Notes: a model not told the origin generated them from the letters alone. Counted from the first letter of the stretch, positions 23,393 to 35,430 are shown. The stretch is 64,000 bases of DNA from Conchocele bisecta (GCA_029237695.1 CM055271.1:33662462-33726461); one strand, 5' to 3'. Translations and numbers: made by a program.

Positions 23393-24815
23393 ATACAGGG
23401 TGTCCCAACATATCTGTTACGTGTTCAATTGACAGTAGTTTCAAAAACTACAGAAGATATTCTACAGATGTTATACTTGTAAAAAAAGTTAAATCAATTT
23501 AAATTAGTTCAAACGATAGTACAGGAAAGTATATAACATTTTTTTCAAAAATGGAGTTTTCAGAAGAGGCAGTCAAGCTATATTACGATACAAAGACATC
23601 GTCAAAAGTAATATATACAATGTATATGATGCAAAATAAATATCCAGAACTGGTCAAGCTGAACAGAATCAGATTGCACAGAATTGTGAAGAAATTAAAA
23701 AAATTCGATAGTGGATGGAATGACATGATATAACAGCGATAGACCGAGATTGGCACGTTCTGAAGAAAACATCCGCGTCATGAGAAGTTATCAATGCAAC
23801 GTCACAGCGGTCCATCAGGAAAGTAGTTGGAGATGTTGTCAACCTTTCAACTCCAGTGTCCACAGAATATTGAAATTCGACTTGCAGTTAGCACCTTATA
23901 AAATATCGATTATGAAGCACCTGAAAGAAACTGACATTTCCAGTCATCTTGAATTTGCATGATGGATGAATGACCAGCCGGAAGAGTTCGTGAACATTAT
24001 ATGGTTTTCCGACGAAGCGCACGTTTACTTGAATAATGATGTGAACAAAAAAGACTGTCGTTTTGGGGGGATCAGAGAAGTTTAACATTTAAATGGAAAA
24101 CCCTTACATAGCGGGAAGGTCTGGTCGGCCATGAGTGCGGTCGGAATTATTGGACCATTTTTCATAGAAGATTCCAATGGAAATGTGGCCACAGTAAATG
24201 CGGAACGGTATCTAGCACTCCTGCAATCAAAGTTTCTTCCCGCCCTCCATCTTAAACACATTGATATTGTTGATCAGTTTGGTTTCAGAAAGACGGAACA
24301 GCTCCGCATACAGTGACATCGGTACTCTAGTGGCTCCAAGAACCATTCATTCAAAGTTCATCTCCTTCCGCTCCCTGAATGTGTGGCCACCTCACTCGCC
24401 AAATCTTAACCCTTTGGACTTTTTTCTTTGGGGATATTTAAAAGACAATTTCTACACGTCAGCACCTGAGACAGACAACAGATGAACTGAAGAACTTCAA
24501 GGTAATTGTAAAATAAATCTGTAAAATCAGCAGTGGAACGTGCAGTGTCGTAATTGCAAACTTCAAGCGCCTACTGGATTTGGTAATTCAACAAAAGGGA
24601 CGTCATTTAGAGCACGTTATGTAAAAACATGGTGTTTAGGAAAAGTATTGGTGGATTCTATGCAACAGGTACGCCACCAATATGTTGACATGTACATAGG
24701 CCTAACATAAACAAACCAACCTCGGTATTATGATATTTATCTTCCACGTATGTAACCGACCTCTGTATTTATTGACCCTCACACACGTACCAGATATTTT
24801 GGGACACGCTGTATA
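23393..24815 (+). mobile_element. Mariner-like DNA transposon, decayed but with both ends
   Basis: Terminal inverted repeats are visible: TACAGGGTGTCCCAACATAT from 23394, and its counterpart GATATTTTGGGACACGCTGTA ending at 24813 (given here as its last 21 bases minus mismatches). Both ends are flanked by TA, the target of Tc1/mariner elements. The length of about 1.42 kb and a single transposase gene fit the superfamily. Confidence 0.8.
23551..24490 (+). pseudogene. Tc1/mariner-superfamily transposase, multiply frameshifted
   Basis: It starts at ATG 23551 (MEFSEEAVKLYYDTK) with an HTH-like N-terminus. All three catalytic aspartates are recognisable but in different frames: WFSDEAHVYL (D at 24011), WFQKDGTAPHT (D at 24292) and SPNLNPLDFFLWGYL (D at 24417). 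The second and third D are about 41 codons apart, not the 34 of classical mariner. A stop (TGA near 23960) and at least three frame changes make it inactive. It would have catalysed cut-and-paste transposition at TA sites. Confidence 0.8.
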
Positions 24816-25134
24816 TAAGTATTGAACATCTATAACACATCTATAATATATACTACTAGGCTTCGGTGTACACTTGATTGTCATATGTATTACTACGCTA
24901 TCGTGAATTACCTGCAATAGTGATCCGTCTGGAGTTATCAAATAGAAAAGACGTGAATGTGTATGTTGCATAGCAACCACAATGGCCGTAACCTCCGGGA
25001 CATCGCGTAGTGCCAGGACGGCGGTGAAATATAATTTTGTAGCGCTGAATACCAGCCTGTGATTGGTCGTCTGCGGGTGAGGCTAAAAATAGAATGGAAG
25101 CAGGACACGATGGGCAAACTTATAATCGATATAC

Positions 25135-25513
25135 ACGACCGCCTGCGTTAAACTTGCCATGGTATCAACGTTCCTGAACATCTATTGATAATCAAAATTC
25201 GCAATCAAGCAGTTTGATTGACTAAGCCTAAGCTGTGCCACAGCTTAGGCTTAGTCAATCAAACTGCTTGATTGCGAATTGTGATGCCACAGCTTAGGCT
25301 TAGTCAATCAAAATGTTTGATTGCGAATTGTGATGCCACAGCTTAGGCTTAGTCAATCAAACTGCTTGATTGCGAATTTTGATTGCCAATAGATGTTCAG
25401 AAACGTTGATATCAAGTGAATCAATCTGACTGATTTAAAGCACACTATCGAAGTACTTTGAAATAACACAATAATTATTGGCAAATATGGGCAAGATTAT
25501 CACTGGCGGTAGT
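25135..25513. repeat. MITE family F, copy 4 with core triplicated
   Basis: The CACAGCTTAGGCTTAGTCAA core segment occurs three times in tandem (about 25238-25380). Confidence 0.8.
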
Positions 25514-25521
25514 GTATTACC

Positions 25522-26096
25522 TACTGTCTGTTTCACGAAACCTGCCCAAATGTTACGGCCATATAAACAATGCAAAAACTTCTTTTTTTTTCGATATTAG
25601 TAAATGTTATCAAAATTTAAGAATGAGCTTTCTGTTTATTTCGTTAAATTTTGTCAAATATGATTTTATTACGAAAAATGAGTTCTCTATGGGAATTTAA
25701 CATGGGGGAAAAAAGAGTTGGAGAACCTGAAAAAGTCGAAAAACTAAACATTTTGGAAATTGATTCTGAAACCTAGCTAGATAGCTTGGACACTGATCTA
25801 ACTATTAAGAAAACAAAAGTTCCATTTGAAAATCGGTCCACTATTTCTGAAATTAGAAAGAAATCCCTTGTTAAATCCCCATAGACATCTTCACTCTGTG
25901 AAGATGTCTATGGGGATTTAACAATCATGTGAAAATTGTTTTTTCGCAATAAAATCAATATTGGACCAAATTTCACGAAATAAAAAGTAAGCTCATACTT
26001 AAATTTTGCTATAATTAAATGTTATCGAAAAATATATTGCTTTTGCATTATTTAATTAGCCGTAACATTTGGGTAGGTTTCGTGAAACAGACATTA
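25522..26096. repeat. MITE family E, copy 2
   Basis: Central hairpin GACATCTTCACTCTGTGAAG at about 25887-25913. Confidence 0.8.
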
Positions 26097-26287
26097 AGGT
26101 AAATATCTTGCGAAAGGAAGTGATTTAACTGTTTTTGGAGGAAGCCCGAAAGCTGGCATCGGTACGGATGATACAAGGCTTGTGTCTTTGGATATCAAGT
26201 TGTTAATCTGAAGGAAAGTCATCACTGTTATTTATATTATAGCTGCATCGTCGAAAGTCGAAACGCTACGAATGCCTGTGCACAAGG

Positions 26288-26720
26288 TTAGAGAATACTA
26301 AATGGTGCGAACTCGCACAGGGCTATACAAAAGTAGTCTGGCATAACATAAATAGTGCAGGTGTTTTGAGGTTACAGACACAGTTTAATACCCAGTTTCA
26401 CTTGAGGAACATTTTGGGATGCTTTTAACACTACTTTTCAGCATGTTTCTGACATTGAAAAGAAAACCTGTTGGTCACGTGATGTACACAGAGCTTCCGT
26501 GGCGAAATAATGTGAGCAATATTGGGGAACACGACAAGGTTGGATTTGGAGTAAGTGAACCTATTGTTTAATTCATGCATAACCAGTACATACCGGTTGC
26601 AGGTACAAGTAGGTCCCATGTAGCATCCATGCGAATAGTGAAAGTAGGAGAGACTGGCTAAGGTTTGGGTGATTCTGTTAAGTTATATAGTAAAACTATT
26701 TGGCGGTTTCTAACCTAGCA
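26288..26720. repeat. Dispersed family S, copy 1
   Basis: GTTAGAGAATACTAAATGGTG start, GTGTTTTGAGGTTACAGACA and GTAGGAGAGACTGGCTAAGG blocks. Confidence 0.7.
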
Positions 26721-26988
26721 GGAACAATACAATGGTGAACAATTTCATAAGTACATGACGTATGTTTAGAAACCGGCCTAAAGTCAGAGAAATAAAAATT
26801 GCCATGAAAGCAAAAAAACTCCGCTATAAAGACCTATAATGATTGGCCGTTAGAGTCGATGTTTGTTTTCAATGATTTTCCGCTGGTTTCTAAACATAAT
26901 TATGAACTTGTCAGCGATTTTACCACCGCTGCCACGCTGTATCCATTTGTGTGCATGAGTGTACCCGATAGATACACATACACAATGC

Positions 26989-27058
26989 ACAGTGGAACCT
27001 CTCTAAACCGGACACCCTGGGATTCCCCAGGGTGTCCGGTTTAGAGAGGTTCCATTGT
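26989..27058. repeat. MITE family L, copy 1 (70-base near-perfect palindrome)
   Basis: ACAGTGGAACCTCTCTAAAC and complement meet at CACCCTGGGATTCCCCAGGGTG. Confidence 0.85.
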
Positions 27059-27354
27059 AACAAGGGCATAATTATTACGAGGATAATCCCCTCGCTGGCA
27101 GCCTTGATAATATTAATAATAATATAATAATAAAACAAAACAATAACTTTAACGCAATTGCCTTACAAACAAGACAGGGTAAGTGCTCAGTGACATTGAC
27201 CTTGGGCAGTTGGACGTGGGTCATATGCAACACAAAGCACCATCACTAGACACACATTGTGGCCAATATTATCAAAATCGGTGAAGCGGTTCATAAGTTA
27301 TTCAATAAACAAAAACAAAATTAATTCATAAGTTATTGAAAAATGAAAGGTGTT

Positions 27355-27401
27355 ACGCACGCACGCACGCACGCACGCATGCATGCGCACGCACGCACAC
27401 A
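27355..27401. repeat. (ACGC)n microsatellite
   Basis: Imperfect ACGC/ATGC repeat. Confidence 0.9.
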
Positions 27402-27516
27402 TGACAACACGTTGACTAAGGCTATATCCCTCCTTGCCTATCGGCGAGGGGATAACTTTCATCATTTTCAATCATGAACAGACACGACCATGACATCCAT
27501 TACTGTGGAACCCATA

Positions 27517-27970
27517 TTAAGGTACGTGGCCACTCAGTAGGCACAAACTGTTCTTTATAGGAATTAAATACATGTATAATTGTGTCACTATTCCACCAGT
27601 TCTAAAAATTACGAGTGCCTGCTATACAGATATAATCATTTAGTAATATTTATTTTGCTGATAGTGATGCGCGGTGGTATCAGGCTATTTGCATATGCAA
27701 ATGAGGCATGACATTTTTTAATTATTTGTATGATCATTGCATATCAAAAACTAAATACAGAGAATAATGTAATGTTCGTTACATTTTAAGGATACACGGT
27801 TATCGCCCCTGATATCAGTGCGGAAATTGACGACTGATATAAAATTCATAATAATACCAATCAATACGTGGGGTAATGGTGAATGGATGTTTATTTTGCC
27901 AGAAAATGTCTAGATGATGTCTCTGATATAACGAACATGTTGTGCCTACTGAGTGGGCATGCACATTTAA
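27517..27970. repeat. MITE family C, copy 6
   Basis: TTAA at 27517 and 27967; inverted relative to copy 2. Confidence 0.8.
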
Positions 27971-28173
27971 ACTAGAGCATACGCAGAGATCCAGATAAGC
28001 TGCGTATTTGCTTAACTACCCAATTAAAATTGTCAAAACCCCAATTGAAATCAGAAGTAGCGAGTATCAAAAAGAAATAACGAGTTTGTGATACCTTTAT
28101 CATGTTGCAGAAAACAATAAACAGCCACAAATACAGCATATTTTTATTATTTTCTAAGAAAACACATCTTGAT

Positions 28174-28217
28174 ATTTCATTAGAATTGTCTCCTTGGAGA
28201 CAATTCTAATGAAATGC
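28174..28217. repeat. Perfect hairpin
   Basis: ATTTCATTAGAATTGTCTCC and its complement. Confidence 0.85.
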
Positions 28218-28259
28218 CAATACATGTTTTCATTTCGAAGCAAACTACATGTATTCAAT

Positions 28260-28665
28260 AACTGCTGTCTGTTACTATATAAACAGTAGTGGGATTTCAT
28301 TTTAGCCCTTTAAATACCCAATTGCTTCCGAAATGATGGAGTGAAAATACTCAATTACTAACTTCATTTCACGCATTTACACACAATAAGTAAGGCACAT
28401 ACCAAGTTTCAAATCCCTCGCTATTACGGTTAAAACGTTTTACTTCTTACACGGCAAAATGGAGATATTTTACTTCAAAAAGGGGGAGATAATCCATCAC
28501 CGGGGGGTCGAATCAAAAATTAAAATTCACTTCGCGCATCTACACACCCTAAGGAATGCACACACCAAGTTTCAAGTCCCTACCTATTACGGTGAAAAGG
28601 TTTTACTTCTTACAAGAAACGTGACGGACGTACTTACGGACTGCCAGATAGACGGAGACCTGTGA
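28260..28665. repeat. Dispersed family V, copy 1
   Basis: CACATACCAAGTTTCAAATC, GGGGAGATAATCCATCAC and CGTGACGGACG blocks. Confidence 0.6.
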
Positions 28666-28726
28666 CGAAAACAATATACATGTATCCATTTATTTCTTCA
28701 AAAAGTGGGTCTAATTAAACAGACTG

Positions 28727-28764
28727 GGGTCCCCGGGTGTCCGGTTTAGAGAGGTTATACTGTA
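28727..28764. repeat. MITE family L, fragment at a host splice donor
   Basis: Read on the minus strand, TACAGTATAACCTCTCTAAA starts one base after the predicted exon end at 28766, so its TA supplies part of the GT donor context. Confidence 0.7.
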
Positions 28765-28765
28765 C

Positions 28766-29463
28766 CTGTGTATCGTGCTGTATCCACCACGGGACAGAGC
28801 CCTTCCTGAGCACGCGATACTCGTCGGCCACCAGGCTGAAATACTCCTCCACACTCGCCAATGTTGCTGCACAGACAATCAACCCGTCGTTGCCATGGAA
28901 ACGGAGATACAAACTGTCACCGTCAGATCCAGTGTTATCGGTGGAAACGTACGCCCCGGCTGGATATCGGCTGTCTCTACCTAATCCAGTGTCTCCACAC
29001 TGTATCCGAGATTCCACGAAAGTCAAGGACGCTGATGCATCGTTATACCGAACTTGAATTAGCGCGGAATGGTTATCGACAAGGCTGTATTCAACAAGGA
29101 AGTAGGACCATGATCTGTAGTTAAATCCATGGAGAACAGTGAACACGATTGGTGAATGTACACCCAGGGCGAAGACAGGAGGTGAAATAATGTACGTCAT
29201 ATTGTCCACGGTCACATGACTGACGGTAAATGCGCGCCGCCTCCGGCTGTGATGCGACCTCGATTCCATATTTGTGAACGTGTAGAGTAAGAAACCGGAT
29301 CGTTGATTCGACGGTGGGTTGAATAGTATGGTCGGTAACGGTTTGCTGTCTACGAAACCGGGTTTATTGTCAAGTGTGTATTGTAATGTTCTGCCGTCTA
29401 CCGTTGTTAATTTACAATCTTCCGCTTGTGTATGGCAGGCGAAAACGTATGTGTTATTGCTAG
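28766..29463 (-). CDS. Host gene exon, predicted secreted or ectodomain protein (unknown family)
   Basis: An open frame of about 232 codons runs on the minus strand from an acceptor (ATAACAG at 29470-29464) to a donor (CACAG/GTACAG, exon end 28766). It enters with two leftover bases and ends in phase 0. The coding looks real: mixed hydrophobic/polar segments such as PIVFTVLHGFNYRSWSYFLV and CKLTTVDGRTLQYTLDNKPG, several cysteines and no low complexity. No family is recognised; the composition suggests an extracellular beta-rich domain. The acceptor lies next to the end of a family B MITE (29471-29764) and the donor lies directly at a family L fragment, so both splice sites may use transposon sequence. 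The ATG at 29269 is internal and probably not the real start. Confidence 0.6.
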
Positions 29464-29470
29464 CTGTTAT

Positions 29471-29764
29471 ATAGAGAATAGTAGGTTAGTGCCGTGAATG
29501 GGAAGAAATATATGGCAAGGCTTAGGAAACGGGATGGACGAGGCTCTGCCGAGCACATCCCGTTTCCGTGCAGCGCCAGATATTTTTCCCATTTTCGGCA
29601 CACTAACCTACTATTATATTTATCCCGTCAACACCTACAAATGACATTAAAATGCAAAACAAAATAACCACAGTCACCGCACATATTCATACGCAGTGAT
29701 TAGGTCGTATTGACAGGATATCAAAAATGTTTCACGGCACATACGCACTGTGTTGACGGGATAA
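29471..29764. repeat. MITE family B, copy 6, abutting a host splice acceptor
   Basis: Simple form. Its TAGAGAATAG end lies a few bases upstream of the exon at 28,766-29,463. Read on the minus strand this end gives CACTAACCTACTATTCTCTA, that is a branchpoint-like CTAAC and a pyrimidine-rich tract. Confidence 0.8.
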
Positions 29765-29880
29765 ATAGAGAATACCCGGTTAGTGTCTTTTGATATCAAG
29801 ATCATCAGGCATGGCTATGAATTCCTACCGTTTCCGAGCCGAGCCTGATGAACTTGATATCAAAAGACACTAGCGTGATG
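29765..29880. repeat. MITE family N, copy 1
   Basis: TAGTGTCTTTTGATATCAAG and complement enclose a fragment GGAATTCCTACCGTTTCCGA-like core. Confidence 0.65.
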
Positions 29881-29996
29881 TTCTATTTATCAGGTGACGT
29901 TTTGTGCACAGAATGAGCAATTTTGAAGTGCATTTTCGTTGAAAGGAACGCGGACTTATTTTGTCACATTACAATGGCGTCATGTTGTAACGTCTG

Positions 29997-30326
29997 GTAT
30001 GTTTTTAGAGTGGTTCTATGAAAAAATAAACAAACTGTGTATGCTATTTTAACATATTTACTGGCAAAGCAATATGAAAATTGATTTGGGACTTGTCTAA
30101 GTTTTAAATCCGTTCATGAATGTACACTTACTAAGTTTAATAAGAGTGTTTTCTTATTATTTAGCGGCAATTTTAATGTATGTTAAAAACTGCCTCAACC
30201 CTTTGCACATTTCAAAGGGTTGAGGAAGTTTTTAACATTAATTTACATTTTTTTTCAAGGCCTTGTTTGTTTTTACCGGATATGTAAGTATGGTTTGGCC
30301 ATTCAGGTGGACGCTTAACAGAGAAA
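29997..30326. repeat. MITE family O, copy 1
   Basis: GTTTTTAGAGTGGTTCTATG left part; hairpin CTCAACCCTTTGCACATT with AAAGGGTTGAGG. Confidence 0.7.
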
Positions 30327-30447
30327 AACAATGGCAAGGCCTAATGTCATTCGACCAATGAAATGTCAGATTCATATTTGTTGTAAACAGGATATTCGTA
30401 TCCGGTCAATGTCTGATACGACATTATCGTATCAATGAATAAGTATT

Positions 30448-30773
30448 CAAGGTGCATGATCACGTGGTTACAACAACAAGAACAATGGCTGGAAGTGTTG
30501 AAAGCGGGCCCATTCCAAAGTAAGTATTATTTAATATTTTCCTTAATAGGCAAACGGATTTTGATTAAATATGGCACAGCAAACGCGTCTTCATGAGCTG
30601 CATTTGGTGTTCCCGAAAATTCGGCACATGCGTATGTCGTTTTTGCGAAGAATCGATTTCTATGTCAGTAGACACGGAAATCGATTCTTAGCAAAAACGA
30701 CAGAACTTTGTGCCAAAGTACCAAGACCACCAAATGCAGCTTAACAAGACGCGTTTATTGCACCATATTTTAT
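30448..30773. repeat. MITE family A, copy 6 (right end missing)
   Basis: Left arm and ATCGATT hairpin are present; the element stops at about 30773. Confidence 0.7.
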
Positions 30774-31129
30774 CTTGGTATTGCCAATATTGGGACAATA
30801 GTATGGAAGGTAATATCCGCCATAATTATATTTGGCTTGCTGGCTGATGACATTCTAAGTTCTATCCGTCTTATTGATGCTTCATTCTTAGTAACATCCG
30901 GAGTTCCATTATTGATTATTGCATCGCTGTTTTGCTATGCGCTTTGTTAGCTCGCTAAGCCACGCCCCTTGACAACAATAATTGCAACAGTAATTTGGGA
31001 ACAACCATTATGACGCCAGGTGCGTTGCTAAAACTTAAAATAATTCTCCCTAAAATTATTTAATATGCTGGTATTTGTCCTACAATGCGTTGCTCTCTAA
31101 ATTGGTTCCATGTCCCTAACTGTGTTGAT

Positions 31130-31540
31130 GTAGATTGATGCCGCCTTTTCTGTTGTGCCATGTTTAGGTTAAAAGACACCGAATAGTTTTACTGTCTAAT
31201 TTAACCGAATCCCAGCCAGTCTTTCCTACTTTCACTATTTGTATGGATTTTGTGGGACCAACCTCGTCATGTCCCCCAATATTGTTTACATTATTTGGCC
31301 ACGGAACTCTGTTTACATCTCGTGATCAACAGGCTCAGTATTTTCTTTTAAATGCTTCAAATATGCTGATGAAAACTGGTGTTAAATTCATACCAACACC
31401 CCTCAAGTGAAACTGGGTAGTAATGGATCAAGAAAAGCAAGCAAACTGTGTCTGTGACCTTAAAACACCCCGACTATTTTTTATGCCGAACTACTTTTGC
31501 ATACTCAATGTCTCTAACCTTAAACCTAGAGTGCTACATG
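31130..31540. repeat. Dispersed family S, copy 2, inverted
   Basis: CCAGCCAGTCTTTCCTACTT and GTGACCTTAAAACACCCCGA are the inverted blocks of copy 1. Confidence 0.65.
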
Positions 31541-31604
31541 CCAGGTTATAATATAGGGAGACATATTTTTCTTTATTCTTTCAATCTGACATTTTTCTGG
31601 CAAA

Positions 31605-32025
31605 ATGAAAATTGATTTACCATTACCAGACGTACTAATTGACATTATTATACTTTTTATATCAAACGCGAAATGCCAGTTTGATATCATGAGCGATAAC
31701 CGTGTTTCCTTAAAATGATAACGGAAGCAACTATTTATTCCATTTATTTATTTTTTGATGTGCAATATCATACTTTAAGATATGTCGATAAAAATATTTA
31801 TTCAACATTTAGTTGATATAAATAATTTAAAAATACTGCATCATTTGCATATGGAATAGCTTGATACCACCGCGAGTCTCTATGAGCACATTAAAGATTA
31901 CTAAATAATTATATCTGTGTAGCTGGCACTCGTAATTTTTAAAAGTGGTGGACTAGTTGCAATTATACACTTATTTAATTTCCATAAAGAAAAAATTGTA
32001 CCTGTACTGTATGGGACCCCAGCTT
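31605..32025. repeat. MITE family C, copy 7 (strongly diverged)
   Basis: Internal blocks are recognisable; ends are eroded. Confidence 0.55.
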
Positions 32026-32411
32026 CAACGATAATTAAATCTATATTTTAATTAGTCAAGATCCAGAGCAGAATCGGTACAGGTTATTGGAAAATAGGTC
32101 CCACAGCATCCATAAGAAAAATGAAAGTAGCAGAGAATAGCAAAATATGTGGTAACGGGTTAGTGTTTTAGGGAAACTCAATGGTGGTGGGCCACCTTAG
32201 TCTGATCCCTAACGGTTATTGGTTTGCATCGGTAACGGGCCAGTTTGACAGTCAACCTGTGTAAGTTACCATATGTGTAACTTACTATAAAAAGTTGATT
32301 GTTTTCCATTACGTACATATGTCATTTAATTATGAGGATACATGTATGTTTAAAACACATTAGTAAGTCAAACACCATACATACGTACATTGTATGCAAT
32401 TTAGTTAATAT

Positions 32412-32830
32412 AGGTTAGAGAATACTAAATGGTGCGAAATCGTCAAGGGGGTAATAGTAGTCCAGTATGAACAAAATCGTGCGGGTGTTTTGAGGTCACT
32501 GACACAGTTTGCTTGCCAATTATCGTGATTCATTACTACCCAGTTTCACTTGAGGCACATGTGGGGGTGTTGGTCATGTGATGTAAACAGAGTTTCCGTG
32601 GCCAACAAAAATGTAAACAATATTGGGGGACATGACGAGGTTGGATTTTTCTTTCTTAGGAGTAAGTGAACCTATTGTTTAATTCATGCAGATCCAGTAC
32701 AGACCGGCTGCAGGTCATGTACAAGAAGGTCCCACAACATCCATACGAATAGTGAAAGTAGGAGAGACTGGCCTTATTGGATGGGATTCGGTTAAAGTAT
32801 ATAGTAAAACTAGTTGGTGTCTTCTAACCT
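32412..32830. repeat. Dispersed family S, copy 3
   Basis: Same order and orientation as copy 1. Copies 2 and 3 can fold on each other. Confidence 0.7.
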
Positions 32831-33420
32831 ATACTGTGATAATTTGTGGGTGAAATCTTACATCAAACCGGCATTGGAGGTGTGCCTGAAACAGCCAATC
32901 ACATCTCGTACTATTATGTATTAGTCGGAGGATTCCTAACATTGACAGCAGTGCCATCTGGCGTCATAAAGAGGCACTATATCACCAATATTGCTTGCGT
33001 CATTCGGCTTGTGGATTGGTGCTTGCGGCTTTATGCTTACTGCGTGTGGCTGTGTGCTTACTGCCTGTGGCTTGATGCTTACTTCCTGTGTACTTCCTTT
33101 CTGCTATCGGCCTTATGCTAAATGCGAAGTGCTTTATACTTACTTTTGCTTCACATTAGGACGTAATAATACTCGCAATGTAAATAAGACGAATGAAGTC
33201 GTAATGAAGACAAATACCACAAAATCAAGCTGATTTCAAATATCATAATATAAATCACGAATGAAATAGCAAGGATAGAAGTAGTAATGGCATATACACT
33301 CAAGCACCAGGACACATAGCATTGTCATCAATACAAAGTACGAATGCAATAACACACATGGAAGTTGTATTGTCATCAGCAAGAAAGGATCAAGACGAAA
33401 ATAATTATGGCGGATACTAC

Positions 33421-33746
33421 CTTCCATACAATACAAGCTCGTTACCTGATATAAGTTTAAAAGACACCACAGGTCCAGTGACGTCGGTATGGTTACACGT
33501 CGGTGTTGAAGCGTTACATAGATTCGTAACGACGTCGGGGAATATTTCATAATTGTTTTTCATTTCCAGTTGCGGCGTCAATCTGACAATAACGTCATCG
33601 ACGTCGGCGTAAATATATCCGGTCTCGGAATCGACGTCGAACGAACCAACGTTCCTTCGGAATGTGGCGTCGTGGAGTAGTAGGTTGGCGTTTGTTTCCA
33701 GACTGATGTGTATCAATATTTGATAAATACACCAATATCGCGCCAT
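33421..33746 (-). CDS. Candidate host exon, possibly the 5' exon of the gene at 28,766-29,463
   Basis: The frame starts at an ATG in a good initiation context (ACCATGG) and codes 108 residues. A short hydrophobic stretch near the start (YWCIYQILIHI) could be a weak signal peptide. The body has a regular beta-like look (VGSFDVDSETGYIYADVDDV, then CNASTPTCNHTD). It ends at a plausible donor GGAAG/GTAGTA at 33421/33420. Its end phase (two bases over) does not match the start phase of the exon at 29,463, so either another exon lies between or the two are unrelated. The donor-side flank is also similar, inverted, to 30,794-30,870, so a repeat origin for the boundary is possible. Confidence 0.4.
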
Positions 33747-33855
33747 GGTCCCTGATCAGGTTCTGTATCGTTTGTATTCTTTCTTGAAGAATCAGTAAAC
33801 GCATACAGTCGTTAGTCCTAAATAAAAGACAAATCTCAAACACATAATACGTAAC

Positions 33856-33925
33856 AGTTATAGTTCACATATTGAATTTTTATTACAATAATTTCGTAGC
33901 GAATATGTGAACTATAACTAACTTA
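33856..33925. repeat. Inverted repeat upstream of the candidate exon
   Basis: GTTATAGTTCACATATT and AATATGTGAACTATAAC arms. Confidence 0.8.
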
Positions 33926-34139
33926 TTGTTGGCCACGCCACATCGCGTGCTCATGTTACGTTTGAACGAAGCGCCGCCCCCTACACGCTTGCAAATCCCG
34001 ATGCTGTTACGTGATTGGTGGTTTTACAACGACATGATCCGCGTCAAAGGAATTTATGACAGCAAGGCGGAACCCCTGGTTCTAAATATAGCTTTGCAGA
34101 AACTGATTAATTTAATATATATTGACAAAAGCTAGGACA

Positions 34140-34560
34140 AACACTGTAACATTGGTTGTGATCACTGGGCCTGGATAAATGGGGCTTATGTAATTTGTGA
34201 CCAGTGTAGATCCTGATAAAATACCACACTCCACGTAGCCTGATAATGATCTATATTGCTTGTTAGAAGCAGGCCAGATGATCACTGATGGAATAGCGAA
34301 CAGTGCAGATCCTGATCGGGGCTGGAAATTCTATGAAACTGAATACATATCCTCCAACTTAGAAGTCCACTGTTTTTAGACAAATAATACACTCCTGTAT
34401 AGCATGATAACGAACTATATTGCTTGTTAGAAGCACGACATATGCGACAGATGCTTCATTGATGGAATGGCGAACAGTGCAGATCCTGATGAGACTGTGC
34501 GGATGCACAGGCTGATCTGGATCTACACTGTTCGCAAAAACCCACAAACCCCATTTTGTC
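34140..34560. repeat. Dispersed family W, two tandem copies
   Basis: GATCTATATTGCTTGTTAGA and GAACAGTGCAGATCCTGATC occur twice; a further fragment lies at 51390-51490. I know the CAGGCTGATCTGGATC part as common in bivalve genomes. Confidence 0.65.
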
Positions 34561-34768
34561 AGTCACAGCCACAAATAAAGTTCTTGTGGTGCGGGCAACC
34601 CGATCCTACATTGTCCTGCGCTGCCGACATTTAGGAATAACAATGTCTCAATTTCATAAAGTTCGCCATGAAACTATGTTTAAACTGGTGTATAATTTGT
34701 TACATCGTTCAAATCAAGTTAAAAAGCTAGAATTATGCCATTTTGACACGTATACGTGTCTAACTAGA

Positions 34769-35159
34769 CAAGGTGTATGATTACGTGGTACTAACAACAA
34801 CAACTAGTACTGAAACTTTGAGAATCCATCTGATTCAAAGTACGTATTCTTTTATATTGTCCTTATTACGTAACGGATTTCGATGAAATGTGGCGCTGCA
34901 TTTGGTGGTCTCTGTATTTTCGCCCAAACTTCTTTCGTTTTTGCGAAGAATAGATTTGCGAAGAAATCGATTCTTCGCAAACACGACATAAGTCTGTGCC
35001 GAACTCCCTGGACCACAAAATGCAGCTCTTGAAGACACGTTTGCTGCGCCATATTTCATCAAAATCCGTTGAATATTAACTAAAAGGCAAATATCAAATA
35101 ATACTTACTTTGGAGTGGGCGACGTTGTTGTTGTTGTGACCACGTGATCATGTACCTTG
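34769..35159. repeat. MITE family A, copy 7
   Basis: Both ends present, followed by GTAG at the right. Confidence 0.75.
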
Positions 35160-35164
35160 TAGTC

Positions 35165-35430
35165 CCAAATGCTAAGTCGAAAAGGCGGAGATAATCCATG
35201 ACCGGGGGTCGAATCAAAAATCTAAATTCACTTTGCGCATCTACACACCGTAAGGAAGGCACATACCAAGTTTCAAGTTCCTAGCTATTTCAGTTACAAC
35301 TTTTACTTCTTACACGGCAAAATTGGGCAATTTTAAGTCGAAAAGGGGGAGATAATCCATGACCGGGGGTAAAATAAAAAATCTGAATTCACGTCTTACA
35401 AGAAACGTGACGGACGGACGGACAAAAAGT
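35165..35430. repeat. Dispersed family V, copy 2
   Basis: GGAGATAATCCATGACCGGG appears twice; GACGGACGGACGG at the end. A shorter piece is at 39343-39415 with 39655-39690. Confidence 0.65.

Noticed and set aside
30708..30950. 80-codon hydrophobic frame
   Set aside because: It starts in a family A element and continues into the segment duplicated near 33.4 kb; likely a chance frame.
33926..34135. 69-codon frame upstream of the candidate exon
   Set aside because: No family similarity recognised and no splice or promoter support.
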